Notes under the pieces: generated by a model
Database searches by the model: none
What the model was told of the DNA's origin: nothing
The model's input: only the letters and a program-made list of their open reading frames with translations
Assembly: GCA_002898315.1 (NCBI GenBank)
Contig: BEHV01000011.1
Location: 1 to 62,601 of the forward strand
From: a bacterium HR19
Lineage (GTDB): Bacteria > Calescibacteriota > Calescibacteriia > Calescibacteriales > Calescibacteriaceae
Reading direction: 5' to 3'
DNA: 62,601 nt
Shown here: piece by piece, positions 17,154-27,400 of the stretch
Position numbering within the stretch: position 1 is the stretch's first letter
Layout: every line of letters begins with the position of its first letter
Program-made: the position numbers and the translations under genes

Positions 17154-17939
17154 ATGCAATTTGAAGACATAATATACCAGAAAGATAAAGGAATTGCAAC
17201 GCTGATAATAAATAGACCAGAAGTCCTCAATGCATTTAGGACGAAAACAATTGAAGAACTCTCTTCCGCCCTTGAAGATGCGGGAAATGACAGAAAAGTA
17301 GGAGTAATAGTGATAAAAGGAGCCGGTGAAAAAGCGTTCTGCGTAGGAGGAGATATTCAAGAGATGAAAAATTTTGACTACTGGTCCGGAAGAAACTTCC
17401 TTTTAAAATTCCTCAATTTCCTCCTGCTCATAAGAAAAGTTCCAAAGCCAGTGATATGCGCAGTAAAAGGATACTGCCTTGGAGGAGGAAATGAAATAAA
17501 TATATCTTGCGACCTCACAATAGCAACAGAGGATTCAATCTTCGGACAAGTTGGACCAAAGGTTGGTTCAGTACCGGTAATAGGGGGAACCCAATTCCTT
17601 CCGAGAATAGTCGGAGAGAAGAAAGCAAGAGAAATGGTGTTCTTATGTAATCAGTATTCGGCTTATGAGGCATTACAGATGGGATTGATAAATAAGGTTG
17701 TTCCAAGAGAAAAGTTTGATGAGGAAGTAAATTTGTGGTGCCAGAGGATTTTGGAACTAAGTCCTCAAGCTTTGAGGATAGCCAAACTCTCTTTCAATTT
17801 TGAAAGCGACCAACTTTACCCTTCGTTCCTCCACGCGGTTGAAATCCTCTCACAAATATATGATACAGAGGAATTCAAAGAAGGTATGAACAGCTTTCTG
17901 GAAAAAAGGAAACCAGATTTCTCAAAATTCAGGAGGTAA
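17154..17939 (+). CDS. BadI/MenB-like crotonase (2-ketocyclohexanecarboxyl-CoA hydrolase-like)
   Basis: 261-residue enoyl-CoA hydratase superfamily protein. The N-terminus MQFEDIIY and the C-terminal EGMNSFLEKRKPDFSKF closely resemble what I recall of BadI, which opens the ring of 2-ketocyclohexanecarboxyl-CoA to pimelyl-CoA. The related MenB (dihydroxynaphthoyl-CoA synthase) shares GQVGPKVGS and VGEKKAREM. The oxyanion motif GYCLGGGNE is intact. The segment 138-145 reads GSVPVIGG where BadI/MenB have GSxD..YG, so the conserved Asp is replaced by Pro141; the reaction may differ. The next gene is BadH-like, supporting a ring-cleavage role. No SD before the ATG. Confidence 0.7.
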   Translation: MQFEDIIYQKDKGIATLIINRPEVLNAFRTKTIEELSSALEDAGNDRKVGVIVIKGAGEKAFCVGGDIQEMKNFDYWSGRNFLLKFLNFLLLIRKVPKPVICAVKGYCLGGGNEINISCDLTIATEDSIFGQVGPKVGSVPVIGGTQFLPRIVGEKKAREMVFLCNQYSAYEALQMGLINKVVPREKFDEEVNLWCQRILELSPQALRIAKLSFNFESDQLYPSFLHAVEILSQIYDTEEFKEGMNSFLEKRKPDFSKFRR

Positions 17940-17941
17940 TT

Positions 17942-18691
17942 ATGATAAGCTTAAAGAACAAGGTGGTGATAGTAACCGGCGGAGCATCGGGAATAGGAAG
18001 AGCTATATCAACACTATTTGTCCAACTTTCGGCAAAAGTTGTAATAGCAGACATAAATACCAAAGAGGGAGAAAATTTATCAAAGGAGATAAACGCTTTG
18101 TTTGAACACACAGATATAACCCAGCTTGAAAGCGTAAGAGAAACGACAAAAAAAGTAAAAGAAAAGTTAGGGAAAATAGATGTTCTTGTAAACAGCGCTG
18201 GATGGGATGAGATAAAACCTTTTTTAGAAACTACCCCAGAATTTTGGGAAAAAGTAATATCTATAAACTTCAAGGGAGTGATAAATACTACCTACTGTGT
18301 TCTTCCATATATGATAGAGGCAAAAAATGGTGTGATAATTAATATATCGTCAGATGCGGGAAGAGTTGGAAGTAGCGGGGAAGCGGTGTACTCAGGTTGC
18401 AAAGCCGGAATCATAGGGTTTAGCAAAGCGATAGCAAGAGAGTATGCAAAAGACGGGATAAGAGTAAATATAATATGTCCTGGGCCAACGCGAACGCCCC
18501 TTCTTGAAAGCATCACAAAAGACCAACTGGGAGCAAAAATAATTTCAGCTATGGAAAAATACATACCTTTGGGAAGACTGGGTAGTCCAGAAGATATAGC
18601 GCCAGCGGTAGCATTTCTTGCATCTGATTATGCTTCTTATATAACGGGGCAGGTCATAAGCATAAGCGGTGGGCTCACTATGGTCGGATAA
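17942..18691 (+). CDS. BadH-like short-chain dehydrogenase/reductase
   Basis: 249 residues. The classical SDR features are present: TGGASGIG (12-19), NSAG (84-87), Ser136/137, Tyr150 and Lys154 (YSGCK). The stretch NSAGWDEIKPF and the run SSDAGRVGSSGEAVYSGC resemble BadH, the NAD-dependent 2-hydroxycyclohexanecarboxyl-CoA dehydrogenase, and the C-terminal GQVISISGGLTM fits too. It would make the 2-keto substrate for a BadI-type hydrolase, whose gene lies immediately upstream. The SD AGGAGGT (17931-17937) overlaps the upstream stop codon, so translation is probably coupled. A general 3-hydroxyacyl-CoA or 3-oxoacyl-ACP reductase is the alternative. Confidence 0.75.
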   Translation: MISLKNKVVIVTGGASGIGRAISTLFVQLSAKVVIADINTKEGENLSKEINALFEHTDITQLESVRETTKKVKEKLGKIDVLVNSAGWDEIKPFLETTPEFWEKVISINFKGVINTTYCVLPYMIEAKNGVIINISSDAGRVGSSGEAVYSGCKAGIIGFSKAIAREYAKDGIRVNIICPGPTRTPLLESITKDQLGAKIISAMEKYIPLGRLGSPEDIAPAVAFLASDYASYITGQVISISGGLTMVG

Positions 18692-18782
18692 AATCGTAAT
18701 TGCTTTTTTCTAAAATTCTTCCCGAATCATTAAAATTATATGTATCTAATTTGTTAAGGTATCTGTTTTTATTTCCATAACA

Positions 18783-18797
18783 CCTTATGCAATAAGG
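18783..18797 (+). promoter_or_regulatory. Palindrome before gyrB
   Basis: CCTTAT-GCA-ATAAGG is a perfect six-base inverted repeat, ending 23 bases before the gyrB ATG and just ahead of the SD (AAAGGAGGGA). It could be an operator or a small mRNA hairpin. The surrounding 129-base gap also contains TTGTTA (18751-18756), but no well-spaced -10 box. Confidence 0.35.
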
Positions 18798-18820
18798 CAT
18801 TATAAAAGGAGGGAGAAAAA

Positions 18821-20890
18821 ATGGGAGAAAAAGCAAAAGTAAAAGAAATAGAAAAAGAAAGAGAAGATTACTCAGCGGAAAAAATAAAAATCCTCAAAGA
18901 CCTTGAAGCAGTCAGAAAAAGACCCGCAATGTATATCGGCTCAACGGGAATTCAAGGTCTCCACCACCTCGTGTGGGAAATAGTAGATAACTCTGTTGAC
19001 GAAGCTCTCGCTGGCTACTGCAACAAAATCATAGTCAGAATACTTGAAGATGGCTCGTGTGAGGTAGAAGACAACGGCAGGGGTATCCCAATAGACATAC
19101 ACCCCGAAACAGGAACTCCGGCGCTTGAGGTTGTCTTCACAAAACTTCACGCAGGTGGCAAATTTGAAAAAGGAGTTTATAAGGTATCGGGAGGACTGCA
19201 CGGAGTCGGAGCATCTGTTGTAAACGCCCTATCAGAAGAGTTTGAAGTTTGGGTCAAAAGAGACGGAAAACTCGCCTACCAGAAATTTAAAAGAGGGAAG
19301 CCCGTTATACCGATGAAAATAAAACAGGAAAGCGGAGTTGAAGAAACGGGAACAAGAGTCAGATTTAAACCAGACCCAGAAATATTTGAAACAACAGAAT
19401 TCTCATACGACATAATAAAAGAGAGATTGAAAGAAATATCCCACATAATCCCCGGTTTAAAAATAATACTTCACGACAAAAGACAAGATAAGAAAGAAAC
19501 TTTCCTCTCCGAATCTGGAATTTCTGAACTCGTAAAGGAATTATCTGAAAACTCAAATGTCCTTTTCAAAAATCCAATATACATAGAGGGTGAAAAAGAA
19601 AACATCAAACTCTCAGCAGCACTTCTTTACAGGGAAGAAAGAGATGAAATTTTACTTTCTTTTGCAAACACAATAAAGACCGTAGATGGCGGAACGCATG
19701 TGACAGGATTCAAAACAGCTCTCTCAAAAGCAATAAACCAGTTCGCGTCAAAAATCCTCAAAAAAGATGTGCTTTTCTCAGGCGAAGATATAAGGGAGGG
19801 ATTGGTATGTGCTATTTCTGTTTTCCTGCCAGACCCACAGTTTGAGGGGCAAACAAAATCAAAGCTGGGGAACACGAAGGTAAAAAGCATCGTTGAATCA
19901 CTCGCTTATGAAAAACTTGTCAAACACTTTGAAGAAAACCCAAAGATAATAGAGGGGATTGTAAAGAGAGTATGGGAGACGCATCTTGAAAAAGAAGCTG
20001 AAAAAAAAGCAAGAGACCTTGTCAGAAAAAGAGCAAGAGAAGAGGTAATTTTACCCGGGAAGCTTGCTGATTGCCAGCTGAAAGACCCTGAAAAAACAGA
20101 AATATTCATCGTAGAGGGAGAGAGCGCAGGGGGAAGTGCAAAACAAGCAAGAGATAGAAAATTCCAAGCTATCTTACCCCTCAGAGGGAAAATTCTCAAT
20201 GTTGAAAAGGCATCTTTGATAAAGATGCTCAATCACGAAGAAATACAAGCGATTGTCTCTGCTCTTGGTTGCGGAATAGGCAAAGAATGCTCGCCAGAAA
20301 AACTTAGATACCACAAAATAATCCTTCTTTCAGATGCAGATATTGATGGCTCTCACATAAAAACACTTCTCCTCACATTCTTCTGGCGTTATATGAGACC
20401 TATTATAGAAAATGGACACATCTTCATAGCTCAGCCACCACTTTACAGAGTAAGGGAAAAATCCCAAGATATATATCTCAAAGACGATAGAGAACTCAAA
20501 GAGTTCATAATAAAAAGAGGGCTCAAAAAAATTCTCAAAGAAGATAGCATAAAGCAAAATGAGATAGACAACATCGTAAAAGCCATAATGAAAGATAAAA
20601 AAGAAGAACTCAAAAAATTCTTCAAAGACCCCGAAGAAATTATAAAATCTGCGGAGGAAAAAGGGAAAGAAAACCTCATAATACAGAGGTTCAAAGGATT
20701 GGGAGAGATGAACCCATCTCAGCTGTGGGAGACAACAATGAACCCTGCGACAAGAGTTCTCAAAAAGATAACGGTGAAAGATGCCGAAGAAGCAGATGAG
20801 CTTTTTTCAATCCTTATGGGAGAAAGAGTTGAGCCAAGGAGGGAATTTATAATAAAGCACGCCCTTGAAACAGAAACGCTTGATATATAA
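18821..20890 (+). CDS. gyrB: DNA gyrase subunit B
   Basis: 689-residue ATPase subunit of gyrase. The GHKL ATPase motifs EIVDNSVDEALAG, DNGRGIPIDIH and GGLHGVGASVVNALS are followed by the transducer domain, the TOPRIM motifs EGESAGGSAKQARDR and DADIDGSHI, and the C-terminal QRFKGLGEMNPSQLWETTM. About 20 charged residues precede the usual start; the SD AAAGGAGGGA fixes the ATG. GyrB and ParE are hard to separate by eye; the QRFKGLGEMNP form favours GyrB. No dnaA, recF or gyrA is adjacent. The stop is 12 bases from that of the convergent proA. Confidence 0.95.
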   Translation: MGEKAKVKEIEKEREDYSAEKIKILKDLEAVRKRPAMYIGSTGIQGLHHLVWEIVDNSVDEALAGYCNKIIVRILEDGSCEVEDNGRGIPIDIHPETGTPALEVVFTKLHAGGKFEKGVYKVSGGLHGVGASVVNALSEEFEVWVKRDGKLAYQKFKRGKPVIPMKIKQESGVEETGTRVRFKPDPEIFETTEFSYDIIKERLKEISHIIPGLKIILHDKRQDKKETFLSESGISELVKELSENSNVLFKNPIYIEGEKENIKLSAALLYREERDEILLSFANTIKTVDGGTHVTGFKTALSKAINQFASKILKKDVLFSGEDIREGLVCAISVFLPDPQFEGQTKSKLGNTKVKSIVESLAYEKLVKHFEENPKIIEGIVKRVWETHLEKEAEKKARDLVRKRAREEVILPGKLADCQLKDPEKTEIFIVEGESAGGSAKQARDRKFQAILPLRGKILNVEKASLIKMLNHEEIQAIVSALGCGIGKECSPEKLRYHKIILLSDADIDGSHIKTLLLTFFWRYMRPIIENGHIFIAQPPLYRVREKSQDIYLKDDRELKEFIIKRGLKKILKEDSIKQNEIDNIVKAIMKDKKEELKKFFKDPEEIIKSAEEKGKENLIIQRFKGLGEMNPSQLWETTMNPATRVLKKITVKDAEEADELFSILMGERVEPRREFIIKHALETETLDI

Positions 20891-20902
20891 AGCTTTTTCT
20901 TC

Positions 20903-22150
20903 TCACTCCCTTATATGTCCGTTTCCGAAAAGTATCCATTTTAGCGTCGTCAGCCCTTCAAGTCCCATAGGTCCGTACGCGTGAATTTTTGTTGTTGAAA
21001 TACCGACTTCTGCTCCGAGTCCGTACTCGTATCCATCTGCAAGACGCGTTGAGGCATTAACCATAACAGAAGATGAGTCAACCTCCCTTATGAACTTCAT
21101 AGCGTTGCTGTAATTTTCTGTTATGATGGACTCCGTATGAGAAGAGCCATACTTCCTTATGTGTTCTATCGCCTCGTCAAGAGAGCCGACAACTCTGACA
21201 GCAAGAATAAGGTCAAGATATTCAGCATACCAGTCATCCTCCGTAGCGGGTTTAGCGTATGGGAGAATCTTTCTTGTTATTTCACATCCTCTTATCTCAA
21301 CCCCATTTTCTCTGAAAAGCTCTCCCATTTTCGGCAAGAACTTTTCAGCTATGTTCTTGTGGACAAGAAGAGTTTCCATAGCGTTGCATACAGAAGGTCT
21401 CTGAACCTTTGCGTTCAGACAAATCTTATACGCCTTCTCTAAATCAGCGTATTCATCAACAAAAATATGGCAGACACCCTTATAATGTTTGAGAACAGGG
21501 ACACGCGAGTTTTCAGAAATAGCCCTTATCAGTTTTTCTCCACCACGAGGGATCACAAGGTCTATCATATCTTCAAGTTTTATGAGTTCAAGAACAAGCT
21601 CATACGATGGGTTATCTACAAAGACCACCACATCTGGATTTATACCTTCGCTCGCTATCGCTTCTCTGATGATTTTTGCGAGGATTGAATTTGTTCTTAT
21701 GGCTTCTGATCCGCCTCTCAAAATCACAGCGTTTCCAGATTTTATGCAAAGCGAAGCTATATCAACCGTCACGTTTGGTCTTGCCTCGTAGATAGCGAAA
21801 ACGACGCCAAGCGGTATTCTCATTCGTCCAACAAGCATTCCATTAGGTCGCCTCCGCATCTCAACTATTTCACCGACAGGGTCAGGTAATTTGATCACCT
21901 CTTCCACCGAGTTTATCAGCCCTTTTATTCTTTTTTCATCAAGTTTGAGCCTATCTAACAGAGCTTTTGATATACCGTTTTTCTCCGCGTTTTCAAGGTC
22001 TTGCTTATTTGCGTAAATTATCTCTTCTTTTCTGGTTTCAAGAAGTTGAGAAATTTTTGAGAGTATCTTGTTTTTAGTAATTGTATCTGCCCTTGCGATT
22101 TCAGATTTTGCTTCCTTAGCTCTTAATGCTATCTCTATTGCCGAACTCAT
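20903..22150 (-). CDS. proA: Gamma-glutamyl phosphate reductase
   Basis: 415 residues from the chosen start. It reduces gamma-glutamyl phosphate to glutamate semialdehyde, the second step of proline synthesis. It is ALDH-like, with the catalytic Cys in RPSVCNAMETLLV; the motifs VIPRGGEKLI and VPVLKHYKGVCHIFVDEYAD are typical. The frame is open upstream to a TTG at 22195, but the family N-terminus MSSAIEIALRAKEA begins at the ATG at 22150. No proB is in the window. Confidence 0.95.
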   Translation of the reverse strand: MSSAIEIALRAKEAKSEIARADTITKNKILSKISQLLETRKEEIIYANKQDLENAEKNGISKALLDRLKLDEKRIKGLINSVEEVIKLPDPVGEIVEMRRRPNGMLVGRMRIPLGVVFAIYEARPNVTVDIASLCIKSGNAVILRGGSEAIRTNSILAKIIREAIASEGINPDVVVFVDNPSYELVLELIKLEDMIDLVIPRGGEKLIRAISENSRVPVLKHYKGVCHIFVDEYADLEKAYKICLNAKVQRPSVCNAMETLLVHKNIAEKFLPKMGELFRENGVEIRGCEITRKILPYAKPATEDDWYAEYLDLILAVRVVGSLDEAIEHIRKYGSSHTESIITENYSNAMKFIREVDSSSVMVNASTRLADGYEYGLGAEVGISTTKIHAYGPMGLEGLTTLKWILFGNGHIRE

Positions 22151-22205
22151 AAAGAACCTTTTAAAGATTTTTACCGCCCTGAAAAAGATTTGCAAGAAGA
22201 ATTAT

Positions 22206-23501
22206 CTATGTGATTGAAAAAGCTCTATCGCGAGTTTTTGAATCAAGATAAAACAAAAGTAAAACAGAAAAAATGAAGAAAATAAAATCAAGAGAAAAAC
22301 CCGAAATATAATTGAGCTTCAATCTGGCTAAAATCAACGCAAGAAAAGATAAAAAACAGGAAGAAAAATATATAAATAAAACAGCACCCTGATGACTTTT
22401 CAGAAGAAACATCAACCTGTGGTGGATATGGTCTTTGCCTGTAAAAGCAATCCAATCGGAGAAAGATTTCACAAATCTGTACTTTATTCTGAAAATTGTT
22501 ATCTGAATCATATCAAAAAGCAGAAACCACATAATAATTGCTGGGAGTAAAAAAGCTTTCCAGTATTCTCCGGGAGAAGCCCATGCGACATCTGCGGTAA
22601 GTGAAGCGAGAACAAAACCACAAAACTGCGCTCCTATATCTCCGAGAAAAATCCACGCAGGAAAAAAGTTGAAGATCAAAAACCCCAAAAGAGCACCGCA
22701 GAGCGGTAAAGATAGAAGAAAAACTTCATAAGAGCCGTTAATGAGCGATATAAACGAAGAAGAGAGGGCTATTATTATTCCAAGACCACCTGCAAGTCCG
22801 TCAAGTCCATCTATAAAGTTATATGCGTTCGTAAAACCTATAATCCATATCAATGTCAAAATCTCGTTCAATCCTCTACCCCACTCTTCACTGACAGGAA
22901 AGAGCCGGAGAGATATTCCGTTATCTATGACCCATATTGCAAGGAAAAACTGAGCGAGCAATCTGAGCTTTGCGGGAATACCGAAAATATCGTCAAGGAG
23001 TCCCACAAAAGCAAGTATTGCACCCGCTACCATCACTATCTTATATTTGTGCGGGAAGGAGTTTTCAGAGAGGATTATCGCTCCCGCAAAAGCCAGAGCG
23101 ACAGCCAGACCGCCTAACCTCCCTACTTCTCCGAAGTGAATTTTTCTCGGGGAATCTGACCTATCTACTATGCCCAAAATGCGCGAGAGTTCAAGCATTG
23201 AAGGAGTAAAAACCGAAGAGAGAATGAACGAAGATATGAACAAAAATACGGTTTGTGGGACTCCGAATTTTTCCCAGAAAGAATTCATAAAAAAAAGCAA
23301 GAAAAAAAGCAAGATAAAGCCCTGAGGGTTTTTCAAAAATAACCTTATTCTGTTGAGAAGCGGTGAAATTTTGACCCGGTCAGAAAACTCATTTTTTGAT
23401 TCTTCTTTCCCTGGAAAATCTTTTTTTTCTTTTTCTTCGGCACCACCTTCTTTTTTCTCTTCTGTTTCTTTATCTTTCTCGCGAAAAACCGCTGTATTCA
23501 T
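22206..23501 (-). CDS. WecA/MraY-family undecaprenyl-phosphate glycosyl-1-phosphate transferase
   Basis: 431 residues with about ten membrane segments. It transfers a sugar-1-phosphate (GlcNAc-1-P in WecA/TagO) from UDP-sugar to undecaprenyl phosphate, starting an O-antigen or other surface glycan. Diagnostic motifs are NAYNFIDGLDGLAGG, IFLGDIGAQFCGF and the WecA-type GKDHIHHRLM, which MraY lacks. The first ~65 residues are a Lys/Glu-rich extension (EKDKETEEKKEGGAEEKEK) not typical of the family. GGAGGAGA before the ATG is a good SD. Confidence 0.88.
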   Translation of the reverse strand: MNTAVFREKDKETEEKKEGGAEEKEKKDFPGKEESKNEFSDRVKISPLLNRIRLFLKNPQGFILLFFLLFFMNSFWEKFGVPQTVFLFISSFILSSVFTPSMLELSRILGIVDRSDSPRKIHFGEVGRLGGLAVALAFAGAIILSENSFPHKYKIVMVAGAILAFVGLLDDIFGIPAKLRLLAQFFLAIWVIDNGISLRLFPVSEEWGRGLNEILTLIWIIGFTNAYNFIDGLDGLAGGLGIIIALSSSFISLINGSYEVFLLSLPLCGALLGFLIFNFFPAWIFLGDIGAQFCGFVLASLTADVAWASPGEYWKAFLLPAIIMWFLLFDMIQITIFRIKYRFVKSFSDWIAFTGKDHIHHRLMFLLKSHQGAVLFIYFSSCFLSFLALILARLKLNYISGFSLDFIFFIFSVLLLFYLDSKTRDRAFSIT

Positions 23502-23532
23502 TCTGTATCTCCTCCGCTCCTCATTTCACTTT

Positions 23533-24216
23533 TCAATCAGAATTATTTGTTTTTTTATTTTTAATTTTGTCATTTGTTCCGTTGAGTATCTGGAGTATTT
23601 CAAGGAACTGGAATCTATACGGTTGGAATCCTTCGGCGTATCTGCATCTTGCTTGGATACCTCTGAAATTAGCTGTGCTTTTTGCAACCTGAATTATATC
23701 AAGGTCAGATATATTGACCTTATCTACCTGCGATGCGTGGGCTAAAAGGAGCTTCATCTTTTCTTCAAGCACATCTGTTATATCTGTGAATATATCTGGC
23801 TTGAAGCTCGCAGATGTACTTGGGACTTCATAAAAAAGAACATTTCTTGAATACCTTGTAGCAGTTATAGTAGATTTTGAAAGAGCATAGTGGTCTTGAT
23901 GTGTATCTTCATAAAAATTTACAAATATTATAGATGGTTGGACCCTGTTTATGACTTCTTCTATTTTCGTTATAAGTTCTCGGGAGTAAGATAAGAATGT
24001 ATCTTTGAACCTGCCGAAGATGATTTCTGCTTTTAAAATCTCTGCTGATTTTTCTGCCTCTTTCACTCTGACTTCGGGGTCTCCTCCATACTCACCCGAG
24101 GTAGCGACGAACAAAAATATTTTTGCTCCAAGGTTTCTCAGTTTCAAAAGAGTGCCTCCGCATCCGAACTCTATGTCATCTGGATGAGCTCCTATTGCGA
24201 GAACGCTCAGCGCCAT
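23533..24216 (-). CDS. PIG-L/LmbE family deacetylase (BshB-like)
   Basis: 227-residue zinc-dependent N-deacetylase. The zinc motif AHPDDIE lies at residues 10-16, with a second His cluster in THQDHYALS. The family includes BshB (GlcNAc-malate deacetylase in bacillithiol synthesis) and GlcNAc-PI deacetylases. TSGEYGGDPEVRVKEAEKSA and FRGIQARCRYAEGF match the BshB type, but no bshA or bshC is nearby. The upstream neighbour on this strand is the RND operon, 217 bases away. Confidence 0.85.
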   Translation of the reverse strand: MALSVLAIGAHPDDIEFGCGGTLLKLRNLGAKIFLFVATSGEYGGDPEVRVKEAEKSAEILKAEIIFGRFKDTFLSYSRELITKIEEVINRVQPSIIFVNFYEDTHQDHYALSKSTITATRYSRNVLFYEVPSTSASFKPDIFTDITDVLEEKMKLLLAHASQVDKVNISDLDIIQVAKSTANFRGIQARCRYAEGFQPYRFQFLEILQILNGTNDKIKNKKTNNSD

Positions 24217-24401
24217 CTTTATCCTACACCTCTTTAAACAAAAATTTTAAAAATCCCTCTTAAAATAAACCTTCAAAGCAGTGATAAATTAAACTTTAAG
24301 AGAGAAAAAATAAAATAATAGAAAAGCTAAAAATTTTGTGCTTTTTCCTTGAAAATTTCGGTAATAATTTAGAAAAATAGAAGAATCTGAAAATCAAGTA
24401 A

Positions 24402-24429
24402 ATAGCAAAACTTATTTATTTGATGCTAT
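24402..24429 (-). terminator. Weak terminator candidate after the RND operon
   Basis: On the minus strand ATAGCA (24429-24424) can pair with TGCTAT (24407-24402) just after the RND pump stop codon, followed by a T-rich TTTACTTGATTTTC. The stem is only six base pairs with a 16-base loop. The rest of the 24217-24433 gap is AT-rich and holds nothing I recognise. Confidence 0.25.
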
Positions 24430-24433
24430 CGCA

Positions 24434-27400
24434 TTATCCTCCCTCAACATATATATACTTCAAAAGTGCGGGAATTACAAGAAGTATGAGCAATCCTGAT
24501 ATGAACATACCACCTACGACCACAACAGCAAGAGGTTTTTGTATCTGACTTCCAACACCTTTTGAGAGAGTTGTAGGTAAAAGACCCAGAGAAGCGGTAA
24601 AACTGCTCAGAAGAACCGCTCTGAATTTTTCTGATGCTGATCTTCTTGCAGATTCTTCGGGAGAAAGACCATTTAAAATATGCTCTTTATATGCTGACAT
24701 CATAAAAGATATGTTGAGCACAGATATACCAATTATAGAAACGAAACCGACCATTGCAGATAAACTCAAAGGGGAACCGACAACAAACAAACTTATAGCA
24801 CCACCGAAAAGAGAAAAAAGAATTCCGGTCATGGCAATCAGCGTGTTCTTAACAGAGCGGTTAAGTATATATAAAAATGTGAAGAGAGCGACTATCGATA
24901 AACTGCCGGAAAAAGAAAGGCGTCTGAGGGCTTCAACAAGACTTTTGAACTGCCCGCTCCACTCCATAAAATATCCTTCGGGAAGCGGAACATCTTTTAC
25001 TTCATCTTGCGCCTTCTTAACCGTACCCGCAAGGTCTTTTGAAACCACCGAAAACTTTATAGGTATATACCTTTTGTAGTTCTCTCTATATATAAACGAA
25101 GCTCCGGTGCTAAAATATATCTTCGCCAGAGAAGAGAGATTTACATAAGAACCGTTAGGCAGGATAACCGGAATCTCCCCTATCTTTGAAGGGTTCTGCC
25201 TCAAATCCTCCGGGAGGATAACCAAAAGAGAGAATCTTTTATCGCCTTCTATCACTTGTGTTGCTTCCTTCCCTCCCAGAGCGGCGGAAACAGTATCCAT
25301 AAGCTGTTCCACACTAAGTCCGTAAGCAGCAAGCGTATCTCTATCTGCTTCTATCACAAGGTTCGGCTGTCCTACCTCTCTGAAAACACCAACATCTTCA
25401 ATTCCTTTCACCTTCTTTATTCTTTCCTCTAACTGATTTGCTAATTTATCTAAAATGTAAATGTCATCTCCGAAAATTTTGACAGCGTTCTCTCCTTTAA
25501 CTCCTGTCATAACTTCATCAAGATTATCTTGTATATATTGAGATATGTTCACATCAACATGAGGGAAAATCTCTCTCACCTTTTTTCTTATAGCTTTTTC
25601 CAGTTCTTTTTTATCTTTAAATCTTTTCCACTGCGAGTACGGTTTTAGGTCAACAAAGTATTCGGTGTTAAAAGGTCCCGTCGGGTCTGTGCCATCTTCT
25701 GGTCTTCCCACTTTGAAATTAACAGTTTTTATCTCCGGGAAACTCAAAAGAATATCTCTAACTTTCTTCGCATTTTCGTATGCTTCGGATAGAGAAATAG
25801 AGTATGGGAATATGATACGCATATATATGTTGCCTTCATCCATTTTTGGTATGAATTCAAGACCGAGATTTTTAAGAATAAGTATGCTCAGAACTGCAAG
25901 AGCGGTAAGTTGCAAAACCACCCATCTACCCTTTAATTTGACGAGTTTATTCAAAACTCTGCTATATAGTTTTTCCAAAATTCTGACAATTGGTGTTTCT
26001 TCTTTTTTTGGTTTTACAAAAAGCGTAAGAACAGAGATGAGAAACGTAAAGGTTATAGCTATGCAGGCACCTATGGCGTAAAGATATGTCTTAACCATAG
26101 GAGCAAATATTCTCTTTTCTGCTCCCTCCATCAAAAACACGGGAATAAAGCTTATACCTAAAAGAATTATAGACAGCACAAGAAGTCCTCCTACCTCCTG
26201 AGTAGATTGAATAAGGGCTCGCTTACCCGGACCATACGACCTTGTGTTTGTGAAATAATTTTCCACAAAGAGAAGAGAAATATCAGCAATTATTCCAAAG
26301 TCTATAGCAGCTATGGAGAGGAAGTTAGCAGATTCACCTCGAACAGCCATTATACCCAACGCTATAATCAACGACATAGGAACAACGAGTCCCACAAAAA
26401 AAGCTGTTTTTATATCCCCGAGAAACAAAAAGATAGAAAAAAGCACCAGAGTTATACCTAAAAGTGCTATTTCAGATACTTTGTGAATAACTGTATCCAC
26501 AAGCTTTCCTCTTTCGTAAAAAGGGACTATTTTGACATCTTTTGGAAGTATAAGAGAGTTCAGCTCTTTTATTTTTTGTTTTATTGACTTTATAGAAGGT
26601 ATGCTTTTTGCATCTCTACGCAGAACTACAACTCCCATCACTATGTCATCGTCTTTGTTCAGACCCACTATTCCGGTTCTCGGCACATTATCAATTCTGA
26701 CTTCTCCTATATCTCTTATGAGAATAGGGGTTCCGTTCTTATAAGCTACAACAACATTTTCTATATCTTTGAGGTTTCTTATAAGTCCAAGTCCTCTTAT
26801 GAGGAAGTATTGGGAGCCGAAATCTATGGCTCTTCCTCCCGCATTCACATTAGAGTTTGAAAGCGCATCTATTATGTTTGAAAGAGATAACCTGTACTTT
26901 ATGAGATTTTCCGGCTTTACCTCAACAACATATGCCTTTATGAATCCTCCGTAGCTTGGCACATCTTCAACACCTTCTGCAGTCCTGAGGTACCTTGCAA
27001 TCACCCAGTCCTGAATCGTTCTGAGTTCCATAAGGTCTCTATTTCCCACCACAGCATAGCGCATAACCTCTCCAATAGGGTTAGGTATTATTCTGGGGGA
27101 AGCGTTATCTGGCAAACTCACAATAGATATTCTGTTTATCACCTCTTGTCTCGCTTGCATGTAAGAGACATCATAAGAGAAAGTGCATTTTATATCAGAA
27201 AGACCGTAGAGTGATATAGAGTTTATTCTTCGGAGACCTCTCATACCTGCGAGTGCTATCTCCAACGGAATTGTTATCTGCCTTTCCACCTCTTCGGCTG
27301 ACCTACCGGGATATAAAGTCACTATCTCTATTACCGGGGGAGAAGGGTCTGGGAAAGCTTCAACATTTAGATTTCTCAAAAAAAGTGCGCAGGAGACAGA

